Shown: piece after piece, positions 1 through 9,131 of the stretch
Position numbering within the stretch: the first letter of the stretch is position 1
How the letters are laid out: every line of letters begins with the position of its first letter
Assembly: GCA_020722815.1 (NCBI GenBank)
Contig: DYKB01000013.1
Span: 46,746 to 110,745, forward strand
DNA length: 64,000 nt
DNA from: Caldithrix sp.
GTDB lineage: Bacteria > Zhuqueibacterota > Zhuqueibacteria > Thermofontimicrobiales > Sulfurfontimicrobiaceae
Direction of reading: 5' to 3'
Notes under the pieces: model-generated
What the model saw: the letters and a program-made list of their open reading frames with translations, nothing else
The model's database searches: none
What the model was told of the DNA's origin: nothing
Made by a program: the position numbers and the translations under genes

Positions 1-83
1 GCTTCGAGGATGAATTTTAAAAATTCAAGAACATTATCATCATCTTCCAGAATAAGGAATTTTCTAACTGATTTTTTTTCCAT
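1..83 (-). CDS. Response regulator receiver protein, 5' fragment
   Basis: Only the first 27 codons are inside the window; the gene runs off the left edge. The reverse strand reads MEKKSVRKFLILEDDDNV and continues, which is the beta1 strand plus acidic pocket (EDDD) that starts a CheY-like receiver domain. The phosphoacceptor Asp is outside the window. It follows the HndB-like gene by 28 bp in the same direction, so it is probably the next cistron of the hydrogenase-type regulatory operon. The output domain cannot be known from here. Confidence 0.7.
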   Translation of the reverse strand, partial: MEKKSVRKFLILEDDDNVLEFLKFILE

Positions 84-111
84 TTTTTTACCAACTCATT
101 TTTTCATTAAC

Positions 112-474
112 TTAATGTGCCACAAAAACTAGATTCTCAACGACATTGCCATTGATCACATGTTCGGCAACAATTTTTCGGGCGGAATTAGCATCAACTT
201 TACCATACATGACTTTATTACCTTTATCATCGGTAACCTCAACAATTGGTTCCTGGTCACAATAGCCCATACAGCCACACTGGGTTACCAGCACATCTTT
301 GACGTTCCGTTTTCCCAGTTCATCTAAAATGGCAGCCATTACCAAACGGGCACCGGCAGCAATTCCACAGGTTCCTAACGCCACCTTCAAAGTACAGCGG
401 GCTTCAGACTGTCGTAATCGAACTGACTCCTGGGCTTTGTCTTTAATTTTTTGCAAATCTTCTAGTGTTTTCAT
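112..474 (-). CDS. HndB-like (2Fe-2S) ferredoxin domain protein
   Basis: A 120-residue protein of the thioredoxin-like [2Fe-2S] ferredoxin type, as found in HndB and at the N-terminus of NuoF/HydB subunits of NAD(P)-linked hydrogenases. Visible features are the GTCGIAAGA segment (Cys36) and the TQCGCMGYC segment (Cys66, 68, 72), with another Cys at 27; these are the candidate cluster ligands. After them comes EPIVEV, typical of the family. It probably passes electrons between a diaphorase subunit and an [FeFe]-hydrogenase in the cytoplasm. It lies downstream of HATPase, PHP and DRTGG genes, the company such subunits usually keep. The catalytic hydrogenase genes are not in the window; I infer they lie to the left. 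Confidence 0.85.
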   Translation of the reverse strand: MKTLEDLQKIKDKAQESVRLRQSEARCTLKVALGTCGIAAGARLVMAAILDELGKRNVKDVLVTQCGCMGYCDQEPIVEVTDDKGNKVMYGKVDANSARKIVAEHVINGNVVENLVFVAH

Positions 475-572
475 TTAAATCCTCTTTGCATGATTAATTA
501 TTAATTATAAAAAGATTGTGTGATTTTAATTTTTAAGAAATAGTCGCTGCCGAAAAATTGAACAAATCTGAG

Positions 573-1133
573 TTATTCAATCTTATTAATCCCTTCATAA
601 AGGGTACGAATATGGGCTTCTATATAATTTTTCATTTCTGTCAATTTCGCGAAATCGATGCCGCTAAACTCATTAATAAAGCCTGATAGCTCCTGAGAAT
701 TAAATTCGAAAATATTCTCATTTACCTGATGTTTATAATAAAAACAAATCGCCGGATTGGACATAATCAGCATCTGCAGCGTTTCTGTAATGTTTCCCAG
801 CGGTGGACGATTGAGATGACGATGTTGCATCCGGGCACTGATTTTCGTTCCTTCGCCGGGGGTAGATTCAATTTGCAGTTTGCCACCAGAGCTTTCGACT
901 GTCGCTTTAAAAAACGGGACGCCGAATCCAACGGGACGAGTTTCCCGCGTAGTATAAAAGGGATCGGTCACTTTTAGCACCTGTTCGGCAGTCATTCCGC
1001 GACCATTATCAATAATATGTAACTCAAAAATATCGGCTGTTAAATTTTCTACGAGTTCGATCCGGATTTCAGTGGCAGCCGCCGAAATTGAATTTTGAAC
1101 CAGATCAAGTATATGTAACGAAATTTCGCGCAC
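573..1133 (-). CDS. Stand-alone HATPase_c protein of hydrogenase cluster
   Basis: GHKL ATPase domain of about 186 residues without a HisKA dimerisation domain. The N-box (HILDLVQNS), the G1 box (DNGRGM) and a G2-like segment (GFGVPFF) are visible. I chose the GTG at 1133, because the family begins with MREISLHIL-like sequence and an AAGG lies 9 bp upstream; a TTG at 1154 overlapping the PHP stop is the alternative. Such anti-sigma-like or kinase-like ATPases are regularly encoded beside DRTGG and PHP genes in electron-bifurcating hydrogenase operons, but their biochemical role is unknown. No partner phosphoacceptor His is present in the protein. Confidence 0.8.
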   Translation of the reverse strand: MREISLHILDLVQNSISAAATEIRIELVENLTADIFELHIIDNGRGMTAEQVLKVTDPFYTTRETRPVGFGVPFFKATVESSGGKLQIESTPGEGTKISARMQHRHLNRPPLGNITETLQMLIMSNPAICFYYKHQVNENIFEFNSQELSGFINEFSGIDFAKLTEMKNYIEAHIRTLYEGINKIE

Positions 1134-1150
1134 GAAATGAACCTTATTTA

Positions 1151-1948
1151 TCAATAATAAAAATCTGAATATATATTTTCGACTAAATGGCTGAATGAAA
1201 AAATTTGGTCACTTTTCAATTTTCGACCATTTTCTTCATAAAATGCCATACTTATTTCCGCCAGTGTCGGCTTTTCCAGGTAAAAATAAGTAAAACCCCG
1301 CCCCATATCACTGGTTTCATGGGCATCGGATGAACGAATAAAGGGAAATCGACTCAATTCTGGATATTGTTTGAGTAAATGATCCATTTTCCCTTCCCAC
1401 GAAATCTCCAGTGCTGGAAATTTTAAGGCTGGGGGGAGAAAGCCTAACTGATTAATCAGACTATATGTTTTACGATCCACATGTGCGGGGATGACCATAC
1501 CAGCGTGGGCCTGAACCAGATGAATGGCTTGTTGAATCGGTATATCGGTCGAAAGAATTAATAATCGGCGATCTTCTTGAATAATTTCATTTTTTTCATT
1601 AACGATATATTGCGGCCCAAAAAAGTCCGGGTCATTTTCACCAGGCGGCGTATGCTGCGTCACGATTTTTTGAAAATTAACTAAATGCGCCAATTCGTGA
1701 AAGAGACAAAGCAAATGGACTTCTTCACGAGTCGTGAGCTCCATTCCCGGAATGACCTGGATCCGCGTTCCAGCCGCCGCTTTGATAACACCTTCAACAT
1801 TTTCGGATGAATTATGATCCGTTATTGCAATAATATGTAAGCCGATTTCCTGCGCGCGTTCAATAATATTTTTAGGCCCCATCAGTAAATCGGCGCAGGG
1901 TGATAAAACTGTATGAATATGTAGATCCGCTTTAAACCATCTCAGCAT
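1151..1948 (-). CDS. PHP-domain metal-dependent phosphoesterase
   Basis: A 265-residue PHP (polymerase and histidinol phosphatase) family protein. Metal-binding motifs are intact: DLHIHTVLSPC near residue 8, ITDHNSS near 43, PGMELTTREEVHLL near 67, and RSSDAHE near 205. It ends two bases before the DRTGG gene's direction of entry (stop of DRTGG at 1951), so the genes are translationally close. This TrpH/YciV-like subgroup hydrolyses phosphate esters such as nucleoside 3',5'-bisphosphates or RNA 5' ends; the substrate here is not known. Its conserved presence in hydrogenase-regulatory operons suggests signalling-molecule turnover, which is inference. Confidence 0.85.
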   Translation of the reverse strand: MLRWFKADLHIHTVLSPCADLLMGPKNIIERAQEIGLHIIAITDHNSSENVEGVIKAAAGTRIQVIPGMELTTREEVHLLCLFHELAHLVNFQKIVTQHTPPGENDPDFFGPQYIVNEKNEIIQEDRRLLILSTDIPIQQAIHLVQAHAGMVIPAHVDRKTYSLINQLGFLPPALKFPALEISWEGKMDHLLKQYPELSRFPFIRSSDAHETSDMGRGFTYFYLEKPTLAEISMAFYEENGRKLKSDQIFSFSHLVENIYSDFYY

Positions 1949-1950
1949 TC

Positions 1951-2292
1951 CTATTGTCCTTTGATCCCGAGTTGAAACAGGTGCCCGACAATATCGAAAG
2001 CGTTTTTCCGCGTTTTAAACAACGGAATCTCTTTCTCTATCGCCTTTTTCAGCGCTATTTCTTCGGGTTCGATTCCTCCGGCCATTATTACGCCACTCAG
2101 GCGCTTAAAAAAAACAATTGCAATCACATTCTCATGATTCTGATTCGTTATCCAGAGTGAACCACGAGGAGCTTTCGCCATGACGTCACTCAAAATATCC
2201 GAAACATAACCATCGCATATCTCCAGATCTAATTTATTATTCCCGGCTACGATTTCTAGATTGAGCTCCTCGACGATTTGACTAAGTTTCAT
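1951..2292 (-). CDS. DRTGG domain protein
   Basis: A 113-residue single-domain DRTGG protein. The domain is otherwise found between CBS domains and in phosphotransacetylase and is thought to be a small regulatory or ligand-binding module. The alternating pattern of VAIVFFKRLSGVIMAGG followed by a short helix and IPLFKTRKNAFD matches the family. It starts 33 bp after the kinase gene's stop and is followed almost without gap by the PHP gene. DRTGG, PHP and HATPase proteins occur together in hydrogenase operons of anaerobes. The function is presumed sensory or regulatory, but is unproven. Confidence 0.8.
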   Translation of the reverse strand: MKLSQIVEELNLEIVAGNNKLDLEICDGYVSDILSDVMAKAPRGSLWITNQNHENVIAIVFFKRLSGVIMAGGIEPEEIALKKAIEKEIPLFKTRKNAFDIVGHLFQLGIKGQ

Positions 2293-2325
2293 ATAACGTA
2301 TCCCTTGAGATGATTCTGTTTATTT

Positions 2326-3825
2326 TCACATTTTGGGGTGGATACCACTGGAAAGAAGGGGTAAATAAACCGAAAAAGTACTACCTTCTCCTAACTGACT
2401 GTTGATGCCGATATAACCAAAATGGGCTTCAGCAATTTTTTTGGCAATTGATAAACCCAGTCCCGTACCGGGGATTTTACGCGTAGAATTATTTTTGGCA
2501 CGATAAAATTCGTCAAAAATGTGTTGCTGCTCTTTATCGCTAATACCGATGCCGGTATCATGCACCGCGACCACCAAGAATAATCCTTCTACAGAAACTT
2601 GAATAATAACCTGTCCGTCATGGGTGTTATACTTAATCGCGTTACTAATCAAATTGGTAAATAATCGTGCTAAATCATCTTTATCGCCCCGAATCATTGG
2701 AACATGTGGTGTCATATCAAGCTTGATGGAGATGTTTTTCTGGGTTGCTTCTACCTTCATCAGGTCTATCAATTCCACCAGTACATCTTTAATGTCCAAC
2801 GGTTCCATGTGGCGGGCAATACTGCCCGCCTCGATCGCTGAGAAATCGAGTAAATCCCGAATCATTTGCTGCAAACCACGCGCTTTATCACGTGATTTCA
2901 TGATGGTTTGTAATAGACGCTTCGGATCATTTTCCAACATGCCATCCAGGATCAAATTCAGATAACCCTCAATCGCTCCCAACGGGGCTTTGACTTCATG
3001 CACCACCATGCGAATAAATTCCGCTTTGGTCTTTTCAATCTTTTTTTCCTCGGAAATATCGCGTAGTAAAACCACTAATCCTAATACACGGCCAGACTCT
3101 TCCGTGATCGGCGCAATTGTGCATAAATATACAATAAAATTTTCTTCATTAAAAACAATTTGCTTGGATATCAGTTTGGTTTCTATTTTACTTTGCGATA
3201 AAATGCCGGTGATTAATTCAATCAATTCCTGATTGTTTAAACAGACTTTAATCGGGCTCCCAATCTGACATACCCCGGTCATTTTCAGCATCTTCCGGGC
3301 AATGGGATTAATCAGCACTAATTGCCCTTTTAGATTGGTGGCAATTAACCCTTCGCCCATGCAATTGATGATGGTTTGCATCCGCGAACGCTCGTTAGCG
3401 ATTTCAAGCAGATTTTGTTCTCGTTCACGGCGCAGCTCCTGAGCTTCAAGGAGTACTTGACGGTGTTTTAGACCACGTGATACAATTGCCCGAAGTTTAT
3501 CCGGTGTAAATGGTTTGGGCAGATAGTCATACGCCCCTGCTTTTACGGCTTCGACGGCTGATTCTATCGTCACATGACCGGTCATCAGAATCGCAATTAA
3601 ATTTTTATCCTTTTCCTGGATTTTTTTAATCAGATCAAATCCCCCCATTTGGGGCATGAAAAGATCAATTAATGCCAGGTCATATTCATTTTCCTGTAAA
3701 AGTTGATAACCTTTTTTTCCATCAGCTGCCAGATCAACCGCAAAACCCATATCGTGCAAAATATCTTCACAAGCCAACCGAATCAACTTCTCATCTTCAA
3801 CGACCAAAACCCGTTGTTGTATCAT
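2326..3825 (-). CDS. Hybrid receiver-PAS-histidine kinase
   Basis: Signal transduction protein of 499 residues with this order: N-terminal receiver (about 1-125, DDxx acidic pocket VVEDE, phosphoacceptor Asp in LIDLFMP near 54, Lys in LPKPF near 104), a helical linker, a PAS domain (about 150-260, starting at MQTIINCMGEGLIATN), a HisKA with H-box HEVKAP (phospho-His near 280), and HATPase_c (N-box NLISNAIKYN, DTGIGI, GTGLGLSIA) to the end. There is no membrane segment, so it is cytoplasmic. Its ATG directly follows the TAG stop of the upstream receiver gene (TAGATG), indicating coupling. It probably senses a redox or ligand signal for the hydrogenase-type operon downstream; this is inference from gene order. 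Confidence 0.9.
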   Translation of the reverse strand: MIQQRVLVVEDEKLIRLACEDILHDMGFAVDLAADGKKGYQLLQENEYDLALIDLFMPQMGGFDLIKKIQEKDKNLIAILMTGHVTIESAVEAVKAGAYDYLPKPFTPDKLRAIVSRGLKHRQVLLEAQELRREREQNLLEIANERSRMQTIINCMGEGLIATNLKGQLVLINPIARKMLKMTGVCQIGSPIKVCLNNQELIELITGILSQSKIETKLISKQIVFNEENFIVYLCTIAPITEESGRVLGLVVLLRDISEEKKIEKTKAEFIRMVVHEVKAPLGAIEGYLNLILDGMLENDPKRLLQTIMKSRDKARGLQQMIRDLLDFSAIEAGSIARHMEPLDIKDVLVELIDLMKVEATQKNISIKLDMTPHVPMIRGDKDDLARLFTNLISNAIKYNTHDGQVIIQVSVEGLFLVVAVHDTGIGISDKEQQHIFDEFYRAKNNSTRKIPGTGLGLSIAKKIAEAHFGYIGINSQLGEGSTFSVYLPLLSSGIHPKM

Positions 3826-4233
3826 CTAAGACTTCGTTCCCCCATGTTCGCTCAGTAATATTTCGACACGACGCAATAGGTCTTGTGAGTCAACTGGTTT
3901 CTCAACCAGATCATCAACTTTTAACCACTCCCGGTCCCGTTCAAAATTGAAATCAAATCCGGTCACCGATGGTGCCGATGTAATGAGCATGATCGGAATA
4001 TTTTTCAGATTTGGATTTTGTTTTAATGTATACGTAAACGATACCCCGGCATCCCGTTCTTCCATCATTAAATCGATAATAACGAGATCGAAATGAGCTG
4101 TATTTATTTTCTCCAGCCCCTCATGTGCATTATATGCCACTTCAACATCATATTGAGTTGAGAGGATTGTCCGATTTATTTCGACAAAATCTTCATCATC
4201 ATCGATTAAAAGAATTTTTTTCTGGGTCTGCAT
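3826..4233 (-). CDS. Single-domain response regulator
   Basis: A 135-residue CheY-like receiver with no output domain. The acidic pocket LLIDDDED, the phosphoacceptor Asp in VIIDLMM near residue 54, the Thr/Ser switch in LITSAP and the Lys in LVEKPVD are all present. It is the first gene of the leftward operon and is directly joined to the hybrid kinase, so it is a likely phosphorelay partner of that kinase. The loop between beta3 and beta4 is longer than in CheY. Confidence 0.88.
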   Translation of the reverse strand: MQTQKKILLIDDDEDFVEINRTILSTQYDVEVAYNAHEGLEKINTAHFDLVIIDLMMEERDAGVSFTYTLKQNPNLKNIPIMLITSAPSVTGFDFNFERDREWLKVDDLVEKPVDSQDLLRRVEILLSEHGGTKS

Positions 4234-4898
4234 TTGATACCCTCGAAACCGATTTTTAATAAATTGTGATTTTTTTCACAATAAAATATAAAAAAATTTA
4301 AATAATTAATGTTGTGTAATTAAAATATTAATAATTTGATAGCTAATGGCTTCTTTGTATGTATCTATTTTACCTGATTGTCTGTTCGTAAAATGTTCCT
4401 TTCGCAAGAATCACCTAAAAGGACCTGGAGATTGCAGATATCAAGTGAAATTTTAAATTTGTTTTATACCCGTAATCTCACAGATAGTTCCAACCCTGTG
4501 ACTTCAAAAAAATATCAAATAAAGGGTCAACTTAAATATTATAAGATATGAAAAAAACTGGTAAAATGCAAGTGAAGAAATAAAATTTATTATTTTTTTG
4601 AGAAGCTATAGGATAATTGGATTTGATATCAATTTTAATATAATCAATATGTTATAGATATATTTATTCTGATTTGATTTGTTAATTTTCTCCTGATCCA
4701 ATGTAAAAACAGACAGGGTAAAGTATTGACTTCATAATCGATTAATTTGACGCTTTTTAGATCAGGTTTATTTATATCATTGTCACTTAATTTTCTGAGA
4801 ATTCACTTGAATTGATATTAAATAATTATTAAATTCTTATGAAATTCAAGTATTAAGGATACGAACGGCTGCAATAAATTGAATGGAGTTCAGTTTTC
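4234..4898. other. AT-rich divergent intergenic region
   Basis: About 665 bp without a credible ORF lie between the leftward signalling operon and the rightward glgX gene. It must hold both divergent promoters. I see no clean consensus pair; TTGAAT with TAAATT 17 bp downstream (around 4809-4837) is a weak candidate for glgX. No repeat or structured RNA was recognised. Confidence 0.5.
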
Positions 4899-7034
4899 AT
4901 GAATTTAAAAGTTCGCCCCGGTCGACCCTTACCGCTGGGGGCACATCTGATTGATCATGTGGCTCGATTTGCTATTTTTAGTCGACATGCAACACAAATC
5001 TGGTTGCTGTTGTTCGATGATGCCCTTGCGGCTGAACCAACGCATATTATTGAAATAAAAAATAAAACCGGTGATATCTGGCATGTGGAAATCGAGGGCG
5101 TAACTGTTGGGCAATTTTATGGCTATCGCGTTGATGGCCCTTACCGTCCAGAGGAAGGACATCGTTTTGATAAATATAAACTTTTAGTTGATCCCTATGC
5201 CAAAGCCATTACGGGCAATTTTTCGTGGTCGCGAGGGGATGCCAGAGGTTTTGATGTTAACTCGCCGCTTTATGATCTGTCGTTTTCCACGCTGGATGAT
5301 ACCCTGGGAATGCCGAAATGTATTCTCATCAATGATGATTTTGATTGGCAGGGGGATCGCCCGCTAAATCATCCGTTGCGTGAATGTATTATCTATGAAA
5401 CCCATGTTCGTGGTCTGACGAAACATCCATCTGCAAATGTTACTCATCCCGGGACGTTTCGTGGAATTTTGGATAAGATTGATTATTTTAAAGAACTTGG
5501 CATTACCTCCCTGGAATTGCTTCCGGTAATGGAGTTCGATGAGAACGAATTGATTCGCACCAATCCGTTAACAGGTGAAAAATTAAAAAATTATTGGGGT
5601 TATAGTACCATCTGTTTTATGGCCCCCAAAAGTGGCTATTCCAGTTCGGGTTATTCGGGACAACAGGTAACCGAATTCAAAGAAATGGTTCGGGAACTGC
5701 ATAAGGCCGGAATCGAAGTGATTCTCGATATTGTGCTGAATCATACTTCCGAAGGGAATGAAATGGGCCCCACTCTCTGTTTTCGGGGACTGGATAATGT
5801 TATTTATTATATACTGGAAGAAAATAAGCGGTATTATAAAAATTATTCTGGCTGCGGGAATACCCTCAATTGCAATCACCCGATTATTCGTGAATTTGTG
5901 ATTAATTGCTTGCGATATTGGGTAATTGAAATGCATATTGATGGTTTTCGTTTTGATTTGGCTTCTGTTTTAGGCCGTGGACCGGATGGCCGGTTACTGG
6001 AAAATCCACCACTGGTGGAACGAATAGCCGAGGATCCCATTCTTCGTGATACCAAAATTATTGCCGAAGCCTGGGATGCGGCCGGCGCATATCAGGTGGG
6101 GAGCTTCCCCGGCCGTCGCTGGGCTGAATGGAACGGGCGTTATCGCGATGATATACGTCGATTTTGGCGGGGTGATCCGGGGATGATTCCGGCATTTGCC
6201 ACTCGATTTGCTGGTAGTTCTGATTTATATCAGCCTGGCGGTCGTCAGCCATTTCATAGTATCAATTTTATTACCTGTCATGATGGCTTTACCATGAATG
6301 ATCTGGTCAGCTATAATCATAAACACAATCAGGCCAATGGAGAGTTTAATCTGGATGGTTCTAATGAAAATTATAGCTTCAATTTTGGTGTTGAAGGCGA
6401 AACAGAAAATCCGGTCATCGAAAAATTGCGTAGCCGGCAGATTAAAAATTTGGTGACAACTTTGATGCTTTCACAGGGAACCCCGATGATACTGGGAGGT
6501 GATGAATTTCGGCGAACACAGCGGGGTAATAATAATGCTTACTGTCAGAATAACGATATTTCCTGGTATGATTGGAATTTAATAAATAAAAACAAGGAAA
6601 TCTTCGGGTTTTTTAAGAAAATTATTGCGCTGCGTAAGCAGCATCCGATATTTCGGCGACAACATTTCTTTACCGGCCTGGATCAGGATCAGGATCATAT
6701 TCGGGATATTCATTGGTTTGATAAGGATGGGAAAGAACAAAAATGGGAGGATGATGGGCGCACCCTGACCTGTCTGATGGATGGGAGTTTACTGGAAACC
6801 GGTGCTGAATATGATGATAATGATTTTTGCATTATGATTAATATTGATTTTAAAGCCCAATCTTTTAAAATTCCCAAACCACCTCACGGAAAACGCTGGT
6901 ATCTTTCAGTCGATACTGCAAAACTGGCGCCAGGTGATATTTTTCCGCCGGGCCATGAACAGTTTTTAAGAAATCAATCGATTTATACGCTCGAAGAGCG
7001 ATCTGTGGTTGTTTTGCTTTCTATGTGGGGATAG
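4899..7034 (+). CDS. glgX: Glycogen debranching enzyme GlgX (isoamylase family GH13)
   Basis: A 711-residue GH13 enzyme that hydrolyses alpha-1,6 branch linkages of glycogen or limit dextrin in the cytoplasm. An N-terminal CBM48-like domain (about 1-125, including YGYRVDGPY) precedes the (beta/alpha)8 barrel. Catalytic residues are visible: nucleophile Asp in GFRFDLASVLGR near 353, acid/base Glu in IIAEAWDAAG near 390, and transition-state Asp in TCHDGFTMND near 462. VLNHTSEG near 282 is conserved region I. Length is normal for GlgX. A GGAG lies 11 bp before the ATG. No other glycogen gene is adjacent; pdxA follows by about 90 bp. Confidence 0.95.
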   Translation: MNLKVRPGRPLPLGAHLIDHVARFAIFSRHATQIWLLLFDDALAAEPTHIIEIKNKTGDIWHVEIEGVTVGQFYGYRVDGPYRPEEGHRFDKYKLLVDPYAKAITGNFSWSRGDARGFDVNSPLYDLSFSTLDDTLGMPKCILINDDFDWQGDRPLNHPLRECIIYETHVRGLTKHPSANVTHPGTFRGILDKIDYFKELGITSLELLPVMEFDENELIRTNPLTGEKLKNYWGYSTICFMAPKSGYSSSGYSGQQVTEFKEMVRELHKAGIEVILDIVLNHTSEGNEMGPTLCFRGLDNVIYYILEENKRYYKNYSGCGNTLNCNHPIIREFVINCLRYWVIEMHIDGFRFDLASVLGRGPDGRLLENPPLVERIAEDPILRDTKIIAEAWDAAGAYQVGSFPGRRWAEWNGRYRDDIRRFWRGDPGMIPAFATRFAGSSDLYQPGGRQPFHSINFITCHDGFTMNDLVSYNHKHNQANGEFNLDGSNENYSFNFGVEGETENPVIEKLRSRQIKNLVTTLMLSQGTPMILGGDEFRRTQRGNNNAYCQNNDISWYDWNLINKNKEIFGFFKKIIALRKQHPIFRRQHFFTGLDQDQDHIRDIHWFDKDGKEQKWEDDGRTLTCLMDGSLLETGAEYDDNDFCIMINIDFKAQSFKIPKPPHGKRWYLSVDTAKLAPGDIFPPGHEQFLRNQSIYTLEERSVVVLLSMWG

Positions 7035-7122
7035 TTCTCAACCAATTATCGCTCAATAATTGTTTCGAAAATTATCCTGGCAGGGTGTGATTTTTAAATT
7101 TTTGGTGAAAGGATTCTGCAAA

Positions 7123-8136
7123 ATGAAGAAAATACGTCTGGCGATTACCATAGGTGATCCGGCTGGCATTGGTCCTGAAGTCACATTAAAAGCACTTCAG
7201 AACATGACCGAAGACAAAACTATCGAGATTTTACTCATAGGTCCTTATCATTTCTGGCAGGCGGCAGGTGAAATGCTAAATTTTCCCTTTGAGTTGAAAA
7301 AAATTAATCTGCCAGCGATAGCCACAGAAATGTCGCAATCGATAAAGGTTATCTCCATCCCTGATTTTGAAATGGAGTCCGTAATGCCAGGTATTTCAAC
7401 GCCATTTACAGGCCGAATTGCCGGCCAGGCCATTGAGTATGCTGTCCAACTGGCACTCCAGAAGCATGTTGACGCCATCGTCACGGCTCCCATCCAGAAG
7501 GAATCACTGAATCAGGCCGGATATCATTTTCCAGGTCACACAGAAATGCTGCAATCGCTGACTGGTTCAAAATCCGTGAAAATGATTATGTACAGCCCTA
7601 AATTGAGCACGATTCTGATCTCAACCCATGTGGCCATTCAGGAAACCGCTGGCTGGCTAACCGAAGCTAATCTGCTGGAAACTATTCAGATGGGCGTTCA
7701 ATTTATCCAAAATTTAAAAAAGCCGCCATTTCGAATTGCTGTCGCCGCTTACAATCCACATGCGGGTGAGGGTGGATTATTTGGAAGTGAAGAAATTAAA
7801 ATTATTGCACCCACGATCCAAAAGGCCCGGCAAATGGGGCTTCCCGTAGAGGGACCTTTTTCCCCGGATACGGTTTTTGCGAACGCGCTTCAGGGAAAAT
7901 ATGATCTGGTAGTGGCCATGTATCATGACCAGGGCTTAATTCCTTTTAAGCTGGTGGCGTTTGATGAAGGTGTCAACGTTACCGCTGGCTTGCCATTCTG
8001 GCGTACTTCGCCCGATCATGGGACGGCACTGGATCTGGCGGGAAAAAATCAAGCCAATCATCACAGTATGCTGGAGGCTATTCGATTGGCAGCCAGGCTG
8101 GCCGCGAACACCATGGCCGCCCGTATAAGGTTTTAA
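7123..8136 (+). CDS. pdxA: 4-hydroxythreonine-4-phosphate dehydrogenase PdxA
   Basis: A 337-residue PdxA, which oxidises 4-phosphohydroxy-L-threonine with NAD to feed deoxyxylulose-5-phosphate-dependent pyridoxal phosphate synthesis. Family signatures: TIGDPAGIGPEV at the N-terminus, GHTEML (metal His), AAYNPHAGEGGLFG, and MYHDQGLIPFK near the C-terminus, then GLPFWRTSPDHGTALD. I chose the ATG at 7123 because AAAGGA precedes it at good spacing and the family starts there; an upstream in-frame ATG at 7060 would add an unlike 21-residue leader. Length is normal. It lies downstream of glgX but is functionally unrelated. Confidence 0.95.
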   Translation: MKKIRLAITIGDPAGIGPEVTLKALQNMTEDKTIEILLIGPYHFWQAAGEMLNFPFELKKINLPAIATEMSQSIKVISIPDFEMESVMPGISTPFTGRIAGQAIEYAVQLALQKHVDAIVTAPIQKESLNQAGYHFPGHTEMLQSLTGSKSVKMIMYSPKLSTILISTHVAIQETAGWLTEANLLETIQMGVQFIQNLKKPPFRIAVAAYNPHAGEGGLFGSEEIKIIAPTIQKARQMGLPVEGPFSPDTVFANALQGKYDLVVAMYHDQGLIPFKLVAFDEGVNVTAGLPFWRTSPDHGTALDLAGKNQANHHSMLEAIRLAARLAANTMAARIRF

Positions 8137-8247
8137 ATCATAAAAAAAACAAATGAAAAGCCATGAGCTTTAAAGGCTGTTCAACAACTCCGAAAATTGT
8201 CTTTGCGAGGCATTTTTGCCTGGAGCGCTGTCATTAAATGTAGATGC

Positions 8248-8784
8248 TTATTTTCGATAAATCTTCAATTCTTTATACCCCGATGCCGTATCATGTTCCC
8301 GTAGAAAACGCAAATCCTGAAAAATTCCTATCACAATTTCGGCAGTTGTGTAGATTTGGCAGCCTTCCATCAAATGCCCGCCGAATGTTTTTCCTGTTCC
8401 ATCGGAAATTGCCAGATGCAGATGCGAACCATTTTTTGATAAGGTGCCCGAAAGTGAGACAATTTCAAACTTGCCAGAGAGCATCGTTGCTTCATTTTTA
8501 TCGGCAAAACGGATCGCCGCCTGTCGAAGACTTCCCGCACCAGATAAAATGCAGCCTGCTTCGATATGATTCTGGTTGGCCAGACTATCCAGACTTTTCC
8601 ACAAATCCTGGAATGGTGCCAGCCGTATCGCCAGTATCTCAATTTGAGAAAATTTTTCTGAATTATTGGTCGCCATTGGCTGGATAGACGATTGCTGATG
8701 GAAAGAAGAAAAATGGGTGGCTAATATTCCTGCCACGATAAGCAGGCTGCCGATGATGATTAAGGTTATTTTATGAATTTGCAT
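8248..8784 (-). CDS. PPC/DUF296 domain protein with N-terminal anchor
   Basis: 178 residues. A hydrophobic N-terminal helix (ITLIIIGSLLIVAGILAT, about 7-24) is a membrane anchor or uncleaved signal. It is followed by a PPC (plants and prokaryotes conserved, DUF296) domain of about 125 residues, with the hallmark GSHLHLAISDGTGKTFGGHL and the closing GCQIYTTAEI. In plants the domain is tied to AT-hook DNA binding; bacterial stand-alone forms have unknown function and the conserved His suggests metal or ligand binding. An exported form is somewhat unusual. It lies last in the leftward run behind the selenium-type genes, 119 bp away, so operon membership is uncertain. Confidence 0.8.
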   Translation of the reverse strand: MQIHKITLIIIGSLLIVAGILATHFSSFHQQSSIQPMATNNSEKFSQIEILAIRLAPFQDLWKSLDSLANQNHIEAGCILSGAGSLRQAAIRFADKNEATMLSGKFEIVSLSGTLSKNGSHLHLAISDGTGKTFGGHLMEGCQIYTTAEIVIGIFQDLRFLREHDTASGYKELKIYRK

Positions 8785-8903
8785 TGTCCTTCTCCTGAAT
8801 ATTGAAAAATGGGTAGCCTTTTGTGAAAAACGGACAAAACCTTCGAGGTTCTTTCTGAACGGCAGGATTTCGTCATTGAAACTTCGATGGACTGAATTAT
8901 ACG

Positions 8904-9131
8904 CTAAATATTAAAAATTCCCTGAATCTCAATCTGAGAATTATTGATACATTGTATTGCTTTTTCCCGGTCATTAAGGTTAAGACGAACACAGACGCCA
9001 CAATCGGAGCTAAGTTGCCGGGGGACCGGAATAAGTTTGCATTCGAGACGAGCGCGGTTAAGTAGTTGCTCAATTCGGATGGCATGGCTGGTTGAATAGA
9101 CCAGGATTACAGCATATTGGGATTCATTCAT
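8904..9131 (-). CDS. DUF3343 putative Se/S carrier-like protein
   Basis: A 75-residue DUF3343 protein. The pattern matches the family: short beta strand YAVILVYSTSHAIRIEQLL, then IPVPRQLSSDCGVCVRL with a Cys pair near 44 and 47. The start overlaps the aminotransferase stop by four bases (ATGA-type), so the two are translationally coupled. DUF3343 proteins typically travel with YedE/YedF and class V aminotransferases in selenium-utilising anaerobes and are suspected small carriers of reactive selenium or sulfur. That role is inference from context. Confidence 0.85.
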   Translation of the reverse strand: MNESQYAVILVYSTSHAIRIEQLLNRARLECKLIPVPRQLSSDCGVCVRLNLNDREKAIQCINNSQIEIQGIFNI

